NCBI GenBank assembly: GCA_025449115.1
Contig: JAHLKC010000135.1
Span: 50,730-114,729 of the forward strand
Direction of reading: 5' to 3'
DNA length: 64,000 bases
DNA from: Chytridium lagenaria
Lineage: Eukaryota > Chytridiomycota > Chytridiomycetes > Chytridiales > Chytridiaceae
The position numbers and the translations under genes are program-made. Shown here in pieces: positions 12,062 through 22,813 of the stretch. The notes under the pieces were generated by a model. That model was not told the origin of the DNA, ran no database searches, and saw only the letters and a list, made by a program, of their open reading frames with translations. Within the stretch, counting starts at the first letter, position 1, and each line of letters starts with the position of its first letter.

Positions 12062-15000
12062 ATGTCTGAAATAATACAATCATGTCCGATCGTTGAATCC
12101 GAGCAAAAAAAGCGAACAAGTACAAGCATGGACGCCTCCAGAGTCACGACGACCTCCAGAGACGGAGCAAGTGCGTACCCATCTCCAAGAAGCATCACAA
12201 AAACAGTCAGCAGTAGCAAGCTACATGTCGTCCTTCCAGATGGGTCCGTTGCTGTGCAAGCTTACACATCCACTACAAAGTGCATCGAAGTACTCGCTCA
12301 GGTGTGGGGTCAATGTCAAGCCTGCTGGAGGTACTTGGGTCCACATCCTACAGATGCTGCGAGGCTGGTGGTTTTCCCTCCAAGACTTAAGGGATACGGT
12401 GTCCCAACAAAAGGTGCACTGATGACACTTCATGTTGTTTCACCTTTTCTCACTGACTTTCTTGGTTAACAGAATGTCCACTCACCCCGGCAGCAATTGC
12501 AGACATCATGCGTTCAGGTATGAGACGTTCATCCTATCGCTTTTTTAACTAATCTTTTTATTGAAAAACGCGCCGTCGAAACCACCAGGCACCATCATCC
12601 CGTGGACTTTGCCCATCACGGACTTCATCACATCCACCCAACCCTCATCCACCACAGCAGACCCACCATTCACCTCATCCTTCTGGACCACATCATTCCC
12701 ATCACATTCCGCCATCCCCCAAATTCCTGTCTCCTCCCTCTCCGACATCCCCAAAGATCTCATCTCTTCGTCATCCACCATCCACCGCATCGCATCAGCT
12801 CGTACGGGCGCGCCATTATTTGCTCTCTTCGGGTTCCCAGGGATGACCTCCACCGACGTTTTACAAAAGGCCTGCACAGAATTCTTCCTGAAAGACTCCA
12901 CGTTCACTCTTCACATCACCAAAGTTCTCAGTAAAGACGCTGGAGAACAGCTTCTCCAAGCCTCATCATCACGAACCTTCAACCCATATATGGTACGATA
13001 CCAAGGTCCTGGCGTAAAACATATGAGTAGAACAGATAAAAGCTTTCAGGATTTTTATTATGGTAAACCATTATCTTTAATACCTGGCTAACATTTTGTA
13101 GTATCAAATGAATGCCATCATAATGATCACTTCAAACCTATCACTTTCACTCAATTTACAAATTCTGACCTTCCTGAATACTTTGAGATCACAACCCCAT
13201 CACCACTTGAACCCCTTTTGAAAACCTCATTGCCTGTCCCTGATCAGCCTTCATTTTTATCGAGTCCGCCAACATCCCCTGTATTTTCATCGTCATTCAA
13301 AGTAACAGGATTTGTGGATCTTTTGCATAGTATCGTGCCAGGACGGAGGGAGGGAGATGAAGAGGTTAGTGTTTGAAAAGTTTGGGGACGTGCACTGATT
13401 AGCCAAGGTGAAATCATGTGAGGTGACTGTAAAAAATGAGAATTCACCAAAGAATTCAAACGAAGAGGTTAGGTCTTAGCTTTTCTTTCTGCTTTTATGT
13501 CTTCGACTAAGCTGAAGTTTCCAAGATCTGTGAAATAGTCGTACCTGTAGAACAAACCGAACGCATTCGAAGTTTTTTTGAACGCGTCAGAACTAAGTAC
13601 GCCACATAAAACAAATTAACAATTCCTTACCGTCATTTCCATAGTCGATCCAACTTCACTGATATTCTCATTCACCTTCAAGACCTTCTTAATGTTCCTA
13701 TATCACATCTCATCACCCTCTCCCCTCTCGCACCTCTCACCCAAATTCTGCTTGTCACGTTACCTCCCGCGCGATTCACCGATGTTAGCACGCGGCTAGA
13801 AGTTCGAAGATTATGTTTAACGGTATTGAGGGCCATGGAGGGGATATTATGCGGAGAGGAGATCTTGTCGCGGTTTTGGTGGAGTGTGTTGTGGGGGATG
13901 GGGAAGTTGAAAGGATGGAGGGAGAAGAGGTCAAAGCTGTCGTGGAGGTTTTAGGAATGGTGGTGGAGGTGCTTGAGAAGATATGTTGTGGAAATGAGGA
14001 AGGGTTTTGGTGAGTTTGAAGATCTCCTTTATTAATTGTTTTACTGGCTATCTATGGCTGTTTCGTTCTCCTATTCCGTATCAATTATATACAACTTACT
14101 CTATTAATCCCAGGTTCCTTCTTAACAAGCTCGAATCCCTCTCTCCTCCTTCCACATTCATTCACGCCCTTCTCCGCCCCCTTCTCGTCCTTCAGCACCG
14201 TAACCCCACATTTTCTTTACTTCATCCCACACGCGTTGCACTCATCGCTTTCCTTTGCAATCTCATGGAAACCGCGCCGGGAGATGTGAGGGACCGCGTC
14301 AGGTTTAGAGAGATGTTGGAGGATAGTGGAGGATTAGGGAGGATCAGGGGGATGGATTTTGAGGGGAAGTGGGAGGATGTGAGGGCCGTCGAGTTGATGG
14401 AGTTGGAGGTTTTGTTGGGGAAGGAAGTGGAAGTTATGTGAGTTATAGTTGTTTGTTCTGTTTCATTGTTGCTGTCCGATATTTGCGAACTTTCAAGATG
14501 TTTTCGTCTTTTTCTTATAATATTTGCTGAAGGCACCCTGATGACCTCCTCTCTACCATCCTCGTCTCCGCATCCCGCATCCGTGACGCTACTCGCCCAA
14601 CCCTGGTGTATCAGCATGGAGTTGTTGGATTTTATCGGGCCTTGCGAGACTTGTTGTGGGCTTAGAAAGAGAATGTGGAGGTGTTGGGAGGATTGCTGTT
14701 CAAACTTTGGAGGGAATTGTGAGGGGTATTGCGGATGAAGTTTGCGGGGCGGGAAGTGGGAGGGAGACTGTTTATTTTGAAGCGAATGAGGAAGTAGGTG
14801 AACGGGATGTGATGGAGGAGTGGGAGGAGGTTGTTGGAAGGTGTTTAGGAAGGGTTAAGGGGGAGATGTTTGGGACGTTGTTGGTGAAAGTGAAGTAAAG
14901 GTAAACCATTTTTCTGCACGGTTTTAGTTAATGTTAATACTTTAGGGTGAAGAGGTGGGTGACTTTTTAGAAACTGAGGAACGAAGAGAAGAGCAGGGGT

Positions 15001-16599
15001 TGGAAGTAATAATAAGGGATGCCACTCGAACTGATGACATAACGCCAGATGGTGAGGACACGACTGCATTGGCAATTTGTCGTAGAGATGAAGAGGGCGA
15101 AGGTGAGGAGGAGGCGGATGAAGAGGATGACGTTTTTGCTGGGGATGGATTTGGAAGAGATAGCCAATATACCGTTGCATGGGAGCGATCTTCTCGTATG
15201 TTTAGTGGACGGAAAAGTTACAGGATTGGTAAGCAACCATTTATCTTTGTTAAAGCTCATGTATGTTATAGATTCTTTTGCGTCGGATGGGTCGTCTGAT
15301 GTTACGTCCCCGACATCATCTGTGACATTGAGAAGGGTGTCATTTGTGTCTGCCGAAACTTCGCTTGCGAGACCCGTACCGTCGCTTATCATGGGCCCAA
15401 ATGCTGGGATAACGGTACCATCCTGTATTTTTACACATTTAATGACATGTTTGTAGCGACTTTACTGGAAGAAGGTGAATGTGGATGGGGATGTTGAAGG
15501 TACTGTTTGGGAGCGACGGGAACGGGAGGGGTTAAAGGAGCTTGTGAAGGGTTGGGGACGACGTGTGCGTACAAGTTGTATTGTGAAGAACATGGATATA
15601 GATGAACGGGAGAGGTGTGAAGTGTTTAGAAGGGGCTTGGGAGGTGTTGTTGCGGGGATTATGAGGGGGTTGAACGTTGTTAGGGAGGCTGTTGGGGAGA
15701 TTTTGGGAGGGGAGGGGAGGACCGTTGGGGAGAGGCGGTGAGACGCGTGAAAGAGGTGTTGGGATGGGTGGTTGAGGTTGGGAATGTGTTGAATGAAGGT
15801 AGTGTGAGGGGGGATGCAGTCGGATTTGAGGTTGGGGGGTTGATGAAGGTGAGTACTTTACTCCGTGTTTGTTTTTTTTAGTTTTAACCATTTTGGTTTA
15901 GTTAGCGGAGACGAAGAGTGGAGGAACGAGTCTTTTGGAAGTGATGGTTGTTTGGTTTATGAAAAGAGATCCAGGTGTTTTAAAATGGGTGGATTTGATG
16001 CCAAGTGTTGAGGTGGCGAGTCGAGGTACAGTGTATTCGCACTATTTTTTCGGCTCGGACTGATTTGAGATATTAGTGTCTTTTTGTGAACTCTTGGGAC
16101 AAGTTGTAAAACTGCGAAAGGAACTAGAAGCCGTTAAGAGGATTCTTGGGGAGGGTCATGTACGTCTTGCCTCTGTTCTCTTTAAAATTTACAAAGCTTT
16201 TTGTTGATTGTTTTTTTGATTATAGGAGTTCATTGGGAAGGCAGAAGTCATTGTGAGGGATACGGAGGTATGTGCAACGAGGAGCGCAAAAGAGGTCAAG
16301 AGGTTTCTGGAATGGTTAGGGGGTTGTTGTCCGAAATGTGCATTGGAGGTAGCGAATTGGGATGTGAAGGGATGTTCAGGTGAATGGGTAGGGGAGGTGG
16401 ATAGGAACGTGGAGGAGACATTTAGGGTGTTTTACGAATTTGGAATATTGATGGAGGTGTGTGTGTTTTTTCTCGTTAGCGTGGTGGAGCTCATATGACT
16501 TTTTACTTTGGCAGAGAACGCGAAATGAGGTGTTGAGACGGCAGTTGAGAGAAAGTCGAATGTTGAAGGGGTCATCGATTATAGTTTCCGGTATATAAT
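12062..16599 (+). CDS. Formin (Drf GBD/FH3 + FH2), apparently without FH1
   Basis: Actin nucleator. From the ATG at 12062 a basic Ser-rich leader precedes a ubiquitin-fold-like stretch (KLHVVLPDGSVAVQAYTSTT, about 12220-12280). The region 12560-13380 is unassigned. An armadillo-type GBD/FH3 follows, with ALIAFLCNLMETAPGDVRDR then RFREMLEDSGGLGRIRGMDF (about 14240-14360). FH2 starts RLYWKKVNVDGDVEGTVWER at 15459 and continues with VGNVLNEGSVRGDAVGFEVG (about 15780-15835), LAETKSGGTSLLEVMVVWFM after an intron, and a helical tail. The stop is at 16597-16599. At least eight short introns are visible. Between FH3 and FH2 (14,600-15,450) the coding strand is acidic (GEEEADEEDDVF), with no poly-proline FH1. 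Several frame breaks (near 12310, 14680, 15740) are present. Confidence 0.8.
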
Positions 16600-16958
16600 T
16601 ATTTTGGTAGAGACAAAACAAAAATTTAAAACAAGACAAACAAAAATTAGGTATAATGAAAAGCCTACTAAATAAAATCCTCATGCTGTATCTTTTCAAT
16701 GGTTTTTAATTGTTTTTCCTGTGTGTTTTTGCCAGAACTATCATCGGCGCAAAGGATTCATGACAGACTTTATTTTTTTTACGCCAGGCAAACTTGTAAA
16801 CAAATATTTCTAACATAAGCATACTTTTGTAGACACCCGCGCACATCGTCCCCCTCAAAGCCGTCCTCACTTTTTGTGCACACTTTTAACTCTTGCACAC
16901 ATTCACACACAGATCTTCCTTGAGACGAACTCTAGAGGCATTGCGCTGAGGTAAGAAA
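16600..16958. other. Intergenic region after the formin gene
   Basis: AT-rich 3' flank and probable promoter of the next plus-strand gene. No coding frame is supported. Confidence 0.5.
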
Positions 16959-18825
16959 TTGACTTCACCACCTTCAAAAGCAAAAGCTGGTCCTATGATA
17001 AGTATTTCGGCTGGGAATAGGAAAATGAAAGTGGGCTGGGTAAAGGGAATTCCGCCCATCCACTTGAACACCTCGTTTGCCTCGTTTGCTGTCATGGCCT
17101 CGACGATATCGACAGGCACGTTGGATGAGTCCATTTCTTCATCATCTGTGCCGTCATCACCATCCCACCTTCACCATCACCATCATCTGCTACCCCCCGC
17201 ATACAATCATCATCTTTTACTCTACCCCACCTCTACCTCCTTTGACTTCATTACCATCACAAGGTTCAAATGATCTCTCCTCTTCCTTTGGAACCACTGT
17301 GAATGCTTGGATAGATCGTCTTTGCGAATGCATAATCGCCTCGGGGAACGCTTGTTTAGCTCCGTCAGTGCCAAACAGGGAATTCCATATCACCTTTCTC
17401 CTAACACCTCACTCCTTTTTCTCCAGCGTGACTGACAAAGAGCCTTCTCTATTTAACCACATACAGCTCCGACCACTCCACCCCGGATCCTGAACCCTCC
17501 ATTGACATGTCAACCATATCTCCTCAACCTTCCCCTACTTCGCCGCCTAGGACCGTTTCTCCTCCCCTCCATCCACCGCCTCTCCTTTTCCTTCACCCTC
17601 TCCATCTCCTCCACCTCCATCTTCACCTCCACCTCCACCTCCACCTTCTCCGTCTCCGTCTCCGTCTCCGTCTCCGATTCCGCCCGTAGATCCGTCGCCT
17701 TCACGCTCTCCAGAACCTACACCAGATCCAGAGCCGTCCCCTTCTCCGTCGATACCCGCTCCATCGCCCTCTCCAACCTCCCTCAGCTCCCCTTCGCCCA
17801 TAATCACAAATATTCTCGACACACCCATTTACATCAACTGCGCTTCCTTCACCAACTGCCCGCACACTCGTCTCTACTGTGGTGTCGGGATCGTCCACCT
17901 TCTACTTGACTTCTACCGAAACTATTATTCCCACTGACACCGCCTCAGATGAGTCAAGATCCTCCTCTGCTTCCCCCGCCCTCCCATTGGCATTGTCGTC
18001 GCGATTGTTGTCGTCCTGGGTTTCTCATCATGCTTGCCCTCTTTGCCTGGCGTTTTTTTGTAAACCGTAGAAGAGATGAACCCATCTTTTTCTCATCGTC
18101 TATGACCGGTGTTCGACCATCCGTTAAATCAAGAGGTCCCATTGCGAATACGTCCAGTAAAGCTATGAATGACATTCCATTAACGACAGTAGCTGCGTCT
18201 TCAGCAATCAAAGGGACTGGGGAGGGAGGCGTAGGAAACGCAATGGCTGCATCGACTGATCCTGGGTTTTTGGTGGCGTCGACGGGTACCGCAGGGGTGG
18301 TTGGAGTTCAAGGTGGAGATCGTGGGTTTGGGGGAGCGGGTGACTCTCTTAGTGCCTATGGGGCGTATGGAGCTGCGTCTACTTATGGAGCGCAGCAGGT
18401 ACGCGACTTTGTTTGTTTTGGATTTTTTTCTTTCTTTCTTTCTTTTCTTTCTTCTTTCTTTCTCATTGTTTTATCTTTTTTTTTTTTCTTTAGCAACAAT
18501 ATCAACAACAGCAATGGTTGCAGTACAACCCGTCCCAGCAATTTAATGGGTACTATTTACCCGCCTTCGTCCTCGGCCGCTGGGACTGGAACGCTCACCA
18601 CGAGTCCTTATGAAGGAGGCGACAGCGCAGTAAGTATCATTATTCTTTAATTTACAATTTCCAACATTTTTGATAACTCTTCGGACAGTATTGGGATAGT
18701 GGGTACCGTGAACCTGCGGCACCTGCTGGTATACTGCGGAAGCTGCGGCGATGTACGCACAGGCGACTCAGGGGCAGACGATCCAGAATCAATCGCAGCC
18801 AGAGCAGAGATATGGTGGGATGTAA
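16959..18825 (+). CDS. Single-pass membrane protein, Pro/Ser-rich stalk, Q/A/Y-rich cytosolic tail
   Basis: The 5' end is uncertain; open frame is seen from about 16959. The ectodomain includes a low-complexity Pro/Ser run (about 17,520-17,800, coded by (CCACCT)n and (TCTCCG)n) and a Ser/Thr-rich region (GSSTFYLTSTETIIPTDTAS, about 17885-17945). A transmembrane helix IGIVVAIVVVLGFLIMLALF is encoded at about 17985-18045, read across one frame break, and is followed by the stop-transfer RRRDEP. The cytosolic part is Gly/Ala/Tyr-rich (SLSAYGAYGAASTYGAQQ), then after a (TTTC)-rich intron (about 18398-18493) comes QQYQQQQWLQYNPSQQF. The last exon (18690-18825) ends in a Q-rich tail with stop TAA at 18823. 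The architecture resembles fungal surface sensor or mucin-like proteins; no catalytic domain is seen. Confidence 0.6.
17550..17700. repeat. Short-period repeats coding the Pro/Ser stalk
   Basis: Imperfect hexamers CCTCCA and CCGTCT run through this segment of the membrane-protein gene. They give proline/serine in the coding frame and apparent open frames in every other frame, including the antisense strand. Confidence 0.75.
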
Positions 18826-19823
18826 TCCCGTCTTTTCAAAAGTCGCGTTGTGAGTCAGTATTTTTTTTTTTTTTTAGGCTGTTTGTTTTCCTATACATTT
18901 TTATTCTTGTGCCTTGGTTGTGGAGATATTCTTCCGCTTTATGATCTGCTTTTTTATTCGTTCATTCCCTGCCCTATAGTCATATCTATGAGGTTGCGTG
19001 TTCATCTTTCTTTTCGTTTTCAATTCCCCCCCATTTATTTTTCCTATCCTTTATTTTTATTATGGTTCCCAACACTTTTGATTCAGTGTAATGTTATGAT
19101 TGCGTGGTCTGGGTTTTATGAAGGATATATTTTATATTTTTCAAGGAGATTGAATATGAGTGTCCGTGTCGGCTTTAATCAGCTTTTGATGTATTTAATT
19201 AGTGACGAGGTGTTCTTAAAGTTTTAAGCAAAGACAATTGCCCAGAGTGCGCGTTTGAAGATATGTAGTTGCTGCGAAAACAATGATGCATGCAGTGCCT
19301 GGGTAAAAGGTACACACTCATCAAGTGAACAATTTATTTTTATGTTTCTTCCTCAAGAAACCCATCATCACCCACTTCGATCCGTAAATAAGACATTCTC
19401 AAAAACAAAAAGAGCAAGTGCAAAACAAACATAAAACAAAAGAAAAAAAATATGGAAGAAAGAGAAACACAAAGAAAATAGAAAAAGAATAACAAAAAAG
19501 AAGGAAAACGAAAAAAAAACCAAGAAGTTAGGGTATTCCAGCCGAGCCTTTCTTTCTTATAGTCCCCACACTCCCCACAAAATTCCCTTCAATATCATAA
19601 AAAGAAAGAGAGAACAAAATAAGGAGGGCAGAACATCGCGAAACAAAAAAGGGGGAAAAGATATTAGCAAATAAAAACCCTCCGTTAAAACAATCAAACA
19701 AAAGTGCAAAAAGGCAAACGACGGTGGAAACAAAAACGTTTGCCACCCATAAAATTAAAAAAGCGATTTTTAAAGAGTGTCAAGCACTCAAAAAATGGAA
19801 AAGGTTCTTTAACAGTCGGTAAT
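18826..19823. other. Intergenic region between convergent genes
   Basis: About 1 kb of AT-rich sequence between the stop codons of the membrane-protein gene and Sec61 alpha. It holds long A-rich stretches (19380-19530). Small open frames here are low-complexity; no gene is supported. Confidence 0.6.
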
Positions 19824-21794
19824 CTAGAAGAGGTCGGCGAGGAAAGGGGACTCCTGCTGCTCCTTAGCAAAGATCTAAATAGAGGCAAATAAAGTCAGTG
19901 ATAAGAAGGCAAAAAAACAACAAAAAAACACAAAAAACAAACAAACAAGAGCCCTCACCTCAATGTACTGGAAAATAATCGCCACTGCGACAATGACACC
20001 GCTTCCAGTGCCAATCGTTCCCAAGCAATCAGCCGCAACCGAGACCGCTCCAACAACAAGTCCACCAAGGGTAGCCACAGGCATGATAATCTTGGCCAAA
20101 TGCCCTTAGCGGTCGAGTCCCTGTGTCCCTGAATTGAGAGCTGCTGGTCGTGCAACAGCTTGGCGACGTCACGGGGAGCGTTGCCGGAGATCTCAACCCA
20201 GGCACGAGAAAGGTAGGAACAGACGTAGAGAGTGAAGTAGGTGTAGACGATGAGGCGGAGAGGGTCAGAGAGAGCACTGGAAAGGTTATGGGGAGGTGAG
20301 ACGTAGTAGACGAGGCCGCCGGACGCGAATTCTTGACGGGAACCGTTGTAGCTCTGGTTGGAACAACATTGGTTTAATAATTACATTATAAGATAATTCA
20401 ACAGTAATAGTCTAGGAGAGAAGAATCATAAGAAGCTCTGCAGTGAGGCTTTCGCAAGCTCAACATAAATTAACCACTATATTTAAGAGATAAGCCAAGT
20501 GGGAACTTACCGTCCAAACTCCCAAAAGCTGCACCAACAGGTTCCCTCCAAACCTCCTGTACAAAACCTGCGACACGAAGTACACATTCGACGTCAAAGC
20601 CGCCTGCATCAACAAAGGCATGGCACCAGTGTAAAGAAGCTTAATGGGGTAGTTTCCTCCCTGTCCACGCATACGGTTAGACGTGACGCGGACCTCGTAA
20701 CGGACGACGTGAAGGTATGCAATGGCGGCAAAAACAGCGGCAGTTGCAAGGAGACCGAACAGGTTGGGAAGGTTGTACGGAAGAAGGAGTCCTTAACGGC
20801 AAAGAATTTGTCACGACGGGTGAAAATAAGTTGAGCGAAGGACATGACAGCGCCTTCGTATTCGGGACCTTACGATGAGGAGATGTTAAACATAATTGTT
20901 CCATAACTTCCGGCAATTTAAATAGCGATAACTTACCCTTTCCAGTCACGATTACCATGGGACTCATAGCCTTCCACAAATATGCTCGGACGTCTTCGTG
21001 GCAACAAATAACGAGATACCGCTTCCAAGACCATAACCTTTCTGCATGAGCTCATCAAGAAGGACAACGGCAAGGGTGGCGAGCACAAGTTGGCCAATGA
21101 AGGCGGCGCAGCCGCTAGCACCAATCGCAGTGGGCTCACCATACACTCCAGAAAGCAGGAGAATCGATGCCTGAATGAAAGCAATAACGAGGGCAAAGAC
21201 TGAACAGAAATGTAAGAGACGAGCTTACGAATTATAAGTATCCACACTCACACTTCTGAACAGAGCTGAACAAAGCCCTCTCTTCCTTTACAGAGTAGTC
21301 CACAACAATGAGGTTCGCAGCCGCCAAAAGTTGCAAAACCACGGCCGAAGTGATTAAAGGCGAAACACCAAGCTCCATGAGGGTTGCACGGCTGGACCCG
21401 AGGACCGTACGACTCCAGTATAAGGGGTCGGAGGTATCCGTCGACGTCACGCCGTAGAGGGGAAGGTGGGAGGCTATGAGATAGCTTTGCATGGTCTGTG
21501 AGCATAATAGTGTACAGAAAATGGTGTGCTTACAGAATAAGGGCGCCGCCGGAGTAAATCATCTTTTCTTGAGATCCAATCTGAAGATGAAAAGGTTAGG
21601 GTTCGTCTACGAAGCGATAAATTAAATAAAAAGTGGAAAGATGCGTACCTTCCTGTCGGGAGCGGAGACCCCAGGAAGGAAGCTGACAAAGGGCTTAAGC
21701 ACATGGAGCAAACGAACTGTTTTCACAAAAAAGCTAACGTCAGTACTTTATTCTTAAGCTCCAAATAATCTGTGGTAAACTTACGGGGTGCCAT
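19824..21794 (-). CDS. SEC61: Sec61 alpha, ER translocon channel
   Basis: Central channel subunit of the Sec61 translocon, with 10 membrane segments in the ER membrane. The start is at 21794 (M-A-P, then an intron). Recognisable blocks in order are LLHVLKPFVSFLPGVSAPDR, IGSQEKMIYSGGALIL, TLMELGVSPLITSAVVLQLL, VLLDELMQKGYGLGSGISLF, HVVRYEVRVTSNRMRGQGGN, YPIKLLYTGAMPLLMQAALT, YLSRAWVEISGNAPRDVAKL, VGAVSVAADCLGTIGTGSGV and a last exon IFAKEQQESPFLADLF with stop at 19824. About eight introns. Frame breaks occur near 20105 (between helices 8 and 9), 20780 and 20960. As the gene is essential and the residues continue on both sides, these are most likely sequence errors. Confidence 0.95.
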
Positions 21795-22813
21795 TGCTGG
21801 TTGATTTCAAATAATCCAACAGCCTGTACAAAAAGTAAGTATTTACATCCATCATTCATAAAACCCAAAAGCTGATAAAAGGAAAGGTAGAGTTATAATC
21901 GTTGTTCAATTGAAACGGAGCTCGAAAAGGATTCATTGCAGCTTAACCATCCATCATTTCACTTCAACCGAGTTTCCGACATTTATCATCTTCCCTTATG
22001 CTTCCTCGCGTTAAAAGTTTCCCTTAGATCATTTCATCCTTGCTCTCTCAACAACCTCTTTGTCTCGAGCTCCTTGATCTCGTCTTATTGCACTCAACAC
22101 GCCTTGTACATTTTGGCATCCTTTGAGATCCTCCCACTTATCAACCCATCCATCCTTCCACCCATCCTCCATTCCGATCTCACTCTCTCCACCTCCCTAC
22201 CCAGCCAGCACTTCACTGTCGACTCTAATCCCTCTGATCACAATTGCATCAACTCCACACCAACCTCCTAGAATACTATGCAATGAACTCGCTCACCAAA
22301 AACGAAGAAAAAAGACCTCGCTAGAAATGGGGGTGCGAAATCGCTTGTGGTAGGACAAGAGCACAACACCAAAAAAAAAACAAAAAAAACCACCGACAGG
22401 AGCGCCCAAAAGCTGGTTACTGTGATAAGAAAAGTCAAAAAAGTCGTATTATATATTGTGTCAGTCTGGCATTGGGCTTGACTGGTGACATTGAGCACCC
22501 ATCACTTCTAACTTCAATACAAAATATGGTGGTTTCGGTGATTTTTTGATATTAGAAAAAACCCGTCTTCAAAGGGCAATAGGCGACATATCTAGAGTAG
22601 TTCTGTAAAAAGCTGAAAACAAAACAATATGCGAGTATGTAAGATTACTTTTGAATTGCCAACTAAACTATTTTCTATGAAATTGAAATATTAAATCTCA
22701 GAGCTACAATGCAATGGACCAGGCAAAGCGTCCAAATAACAAAACACATATTTGATATGAAAAGAAAGCCAAATCACCCGTCCAAGATATAGTACACACT
22801 TGCAATAACACAA
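21795..22813. other. Intergenic region upstream of SEC61, downstream of NOP4-like gene
   Basis: Holds the SEC61 promoter side (21795-22100) and the 3' flank of the NOP4-like gene. Plus-strand open frames at 21936-22353 are Ser/Pro/Leu low-complexity without any recognisable motif. I see no gene. Confidence 0.5.

Noticed and set aside
16886..17134. Minus-strand 82-aa frame with a hydrophobic stretch (FIFLFPAEILIIGPAFAFEG)
   Set aside because: Looks protein-like, but it overlaps the start of the plus-strand membrane-protein gene, has no neighbouring exons and matches nothing I know. Kept as an unresolved alternative only.
17510..17898. Gly/Asp/Glu-rich and Glu/Val-rich open frames antisense to the Pro/Ser stalk
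   Set aside because: Short-period hexamer repeats keep all frames open. The sense frame links to a transmembrane helix and tail; the antisense ones link to nothing.
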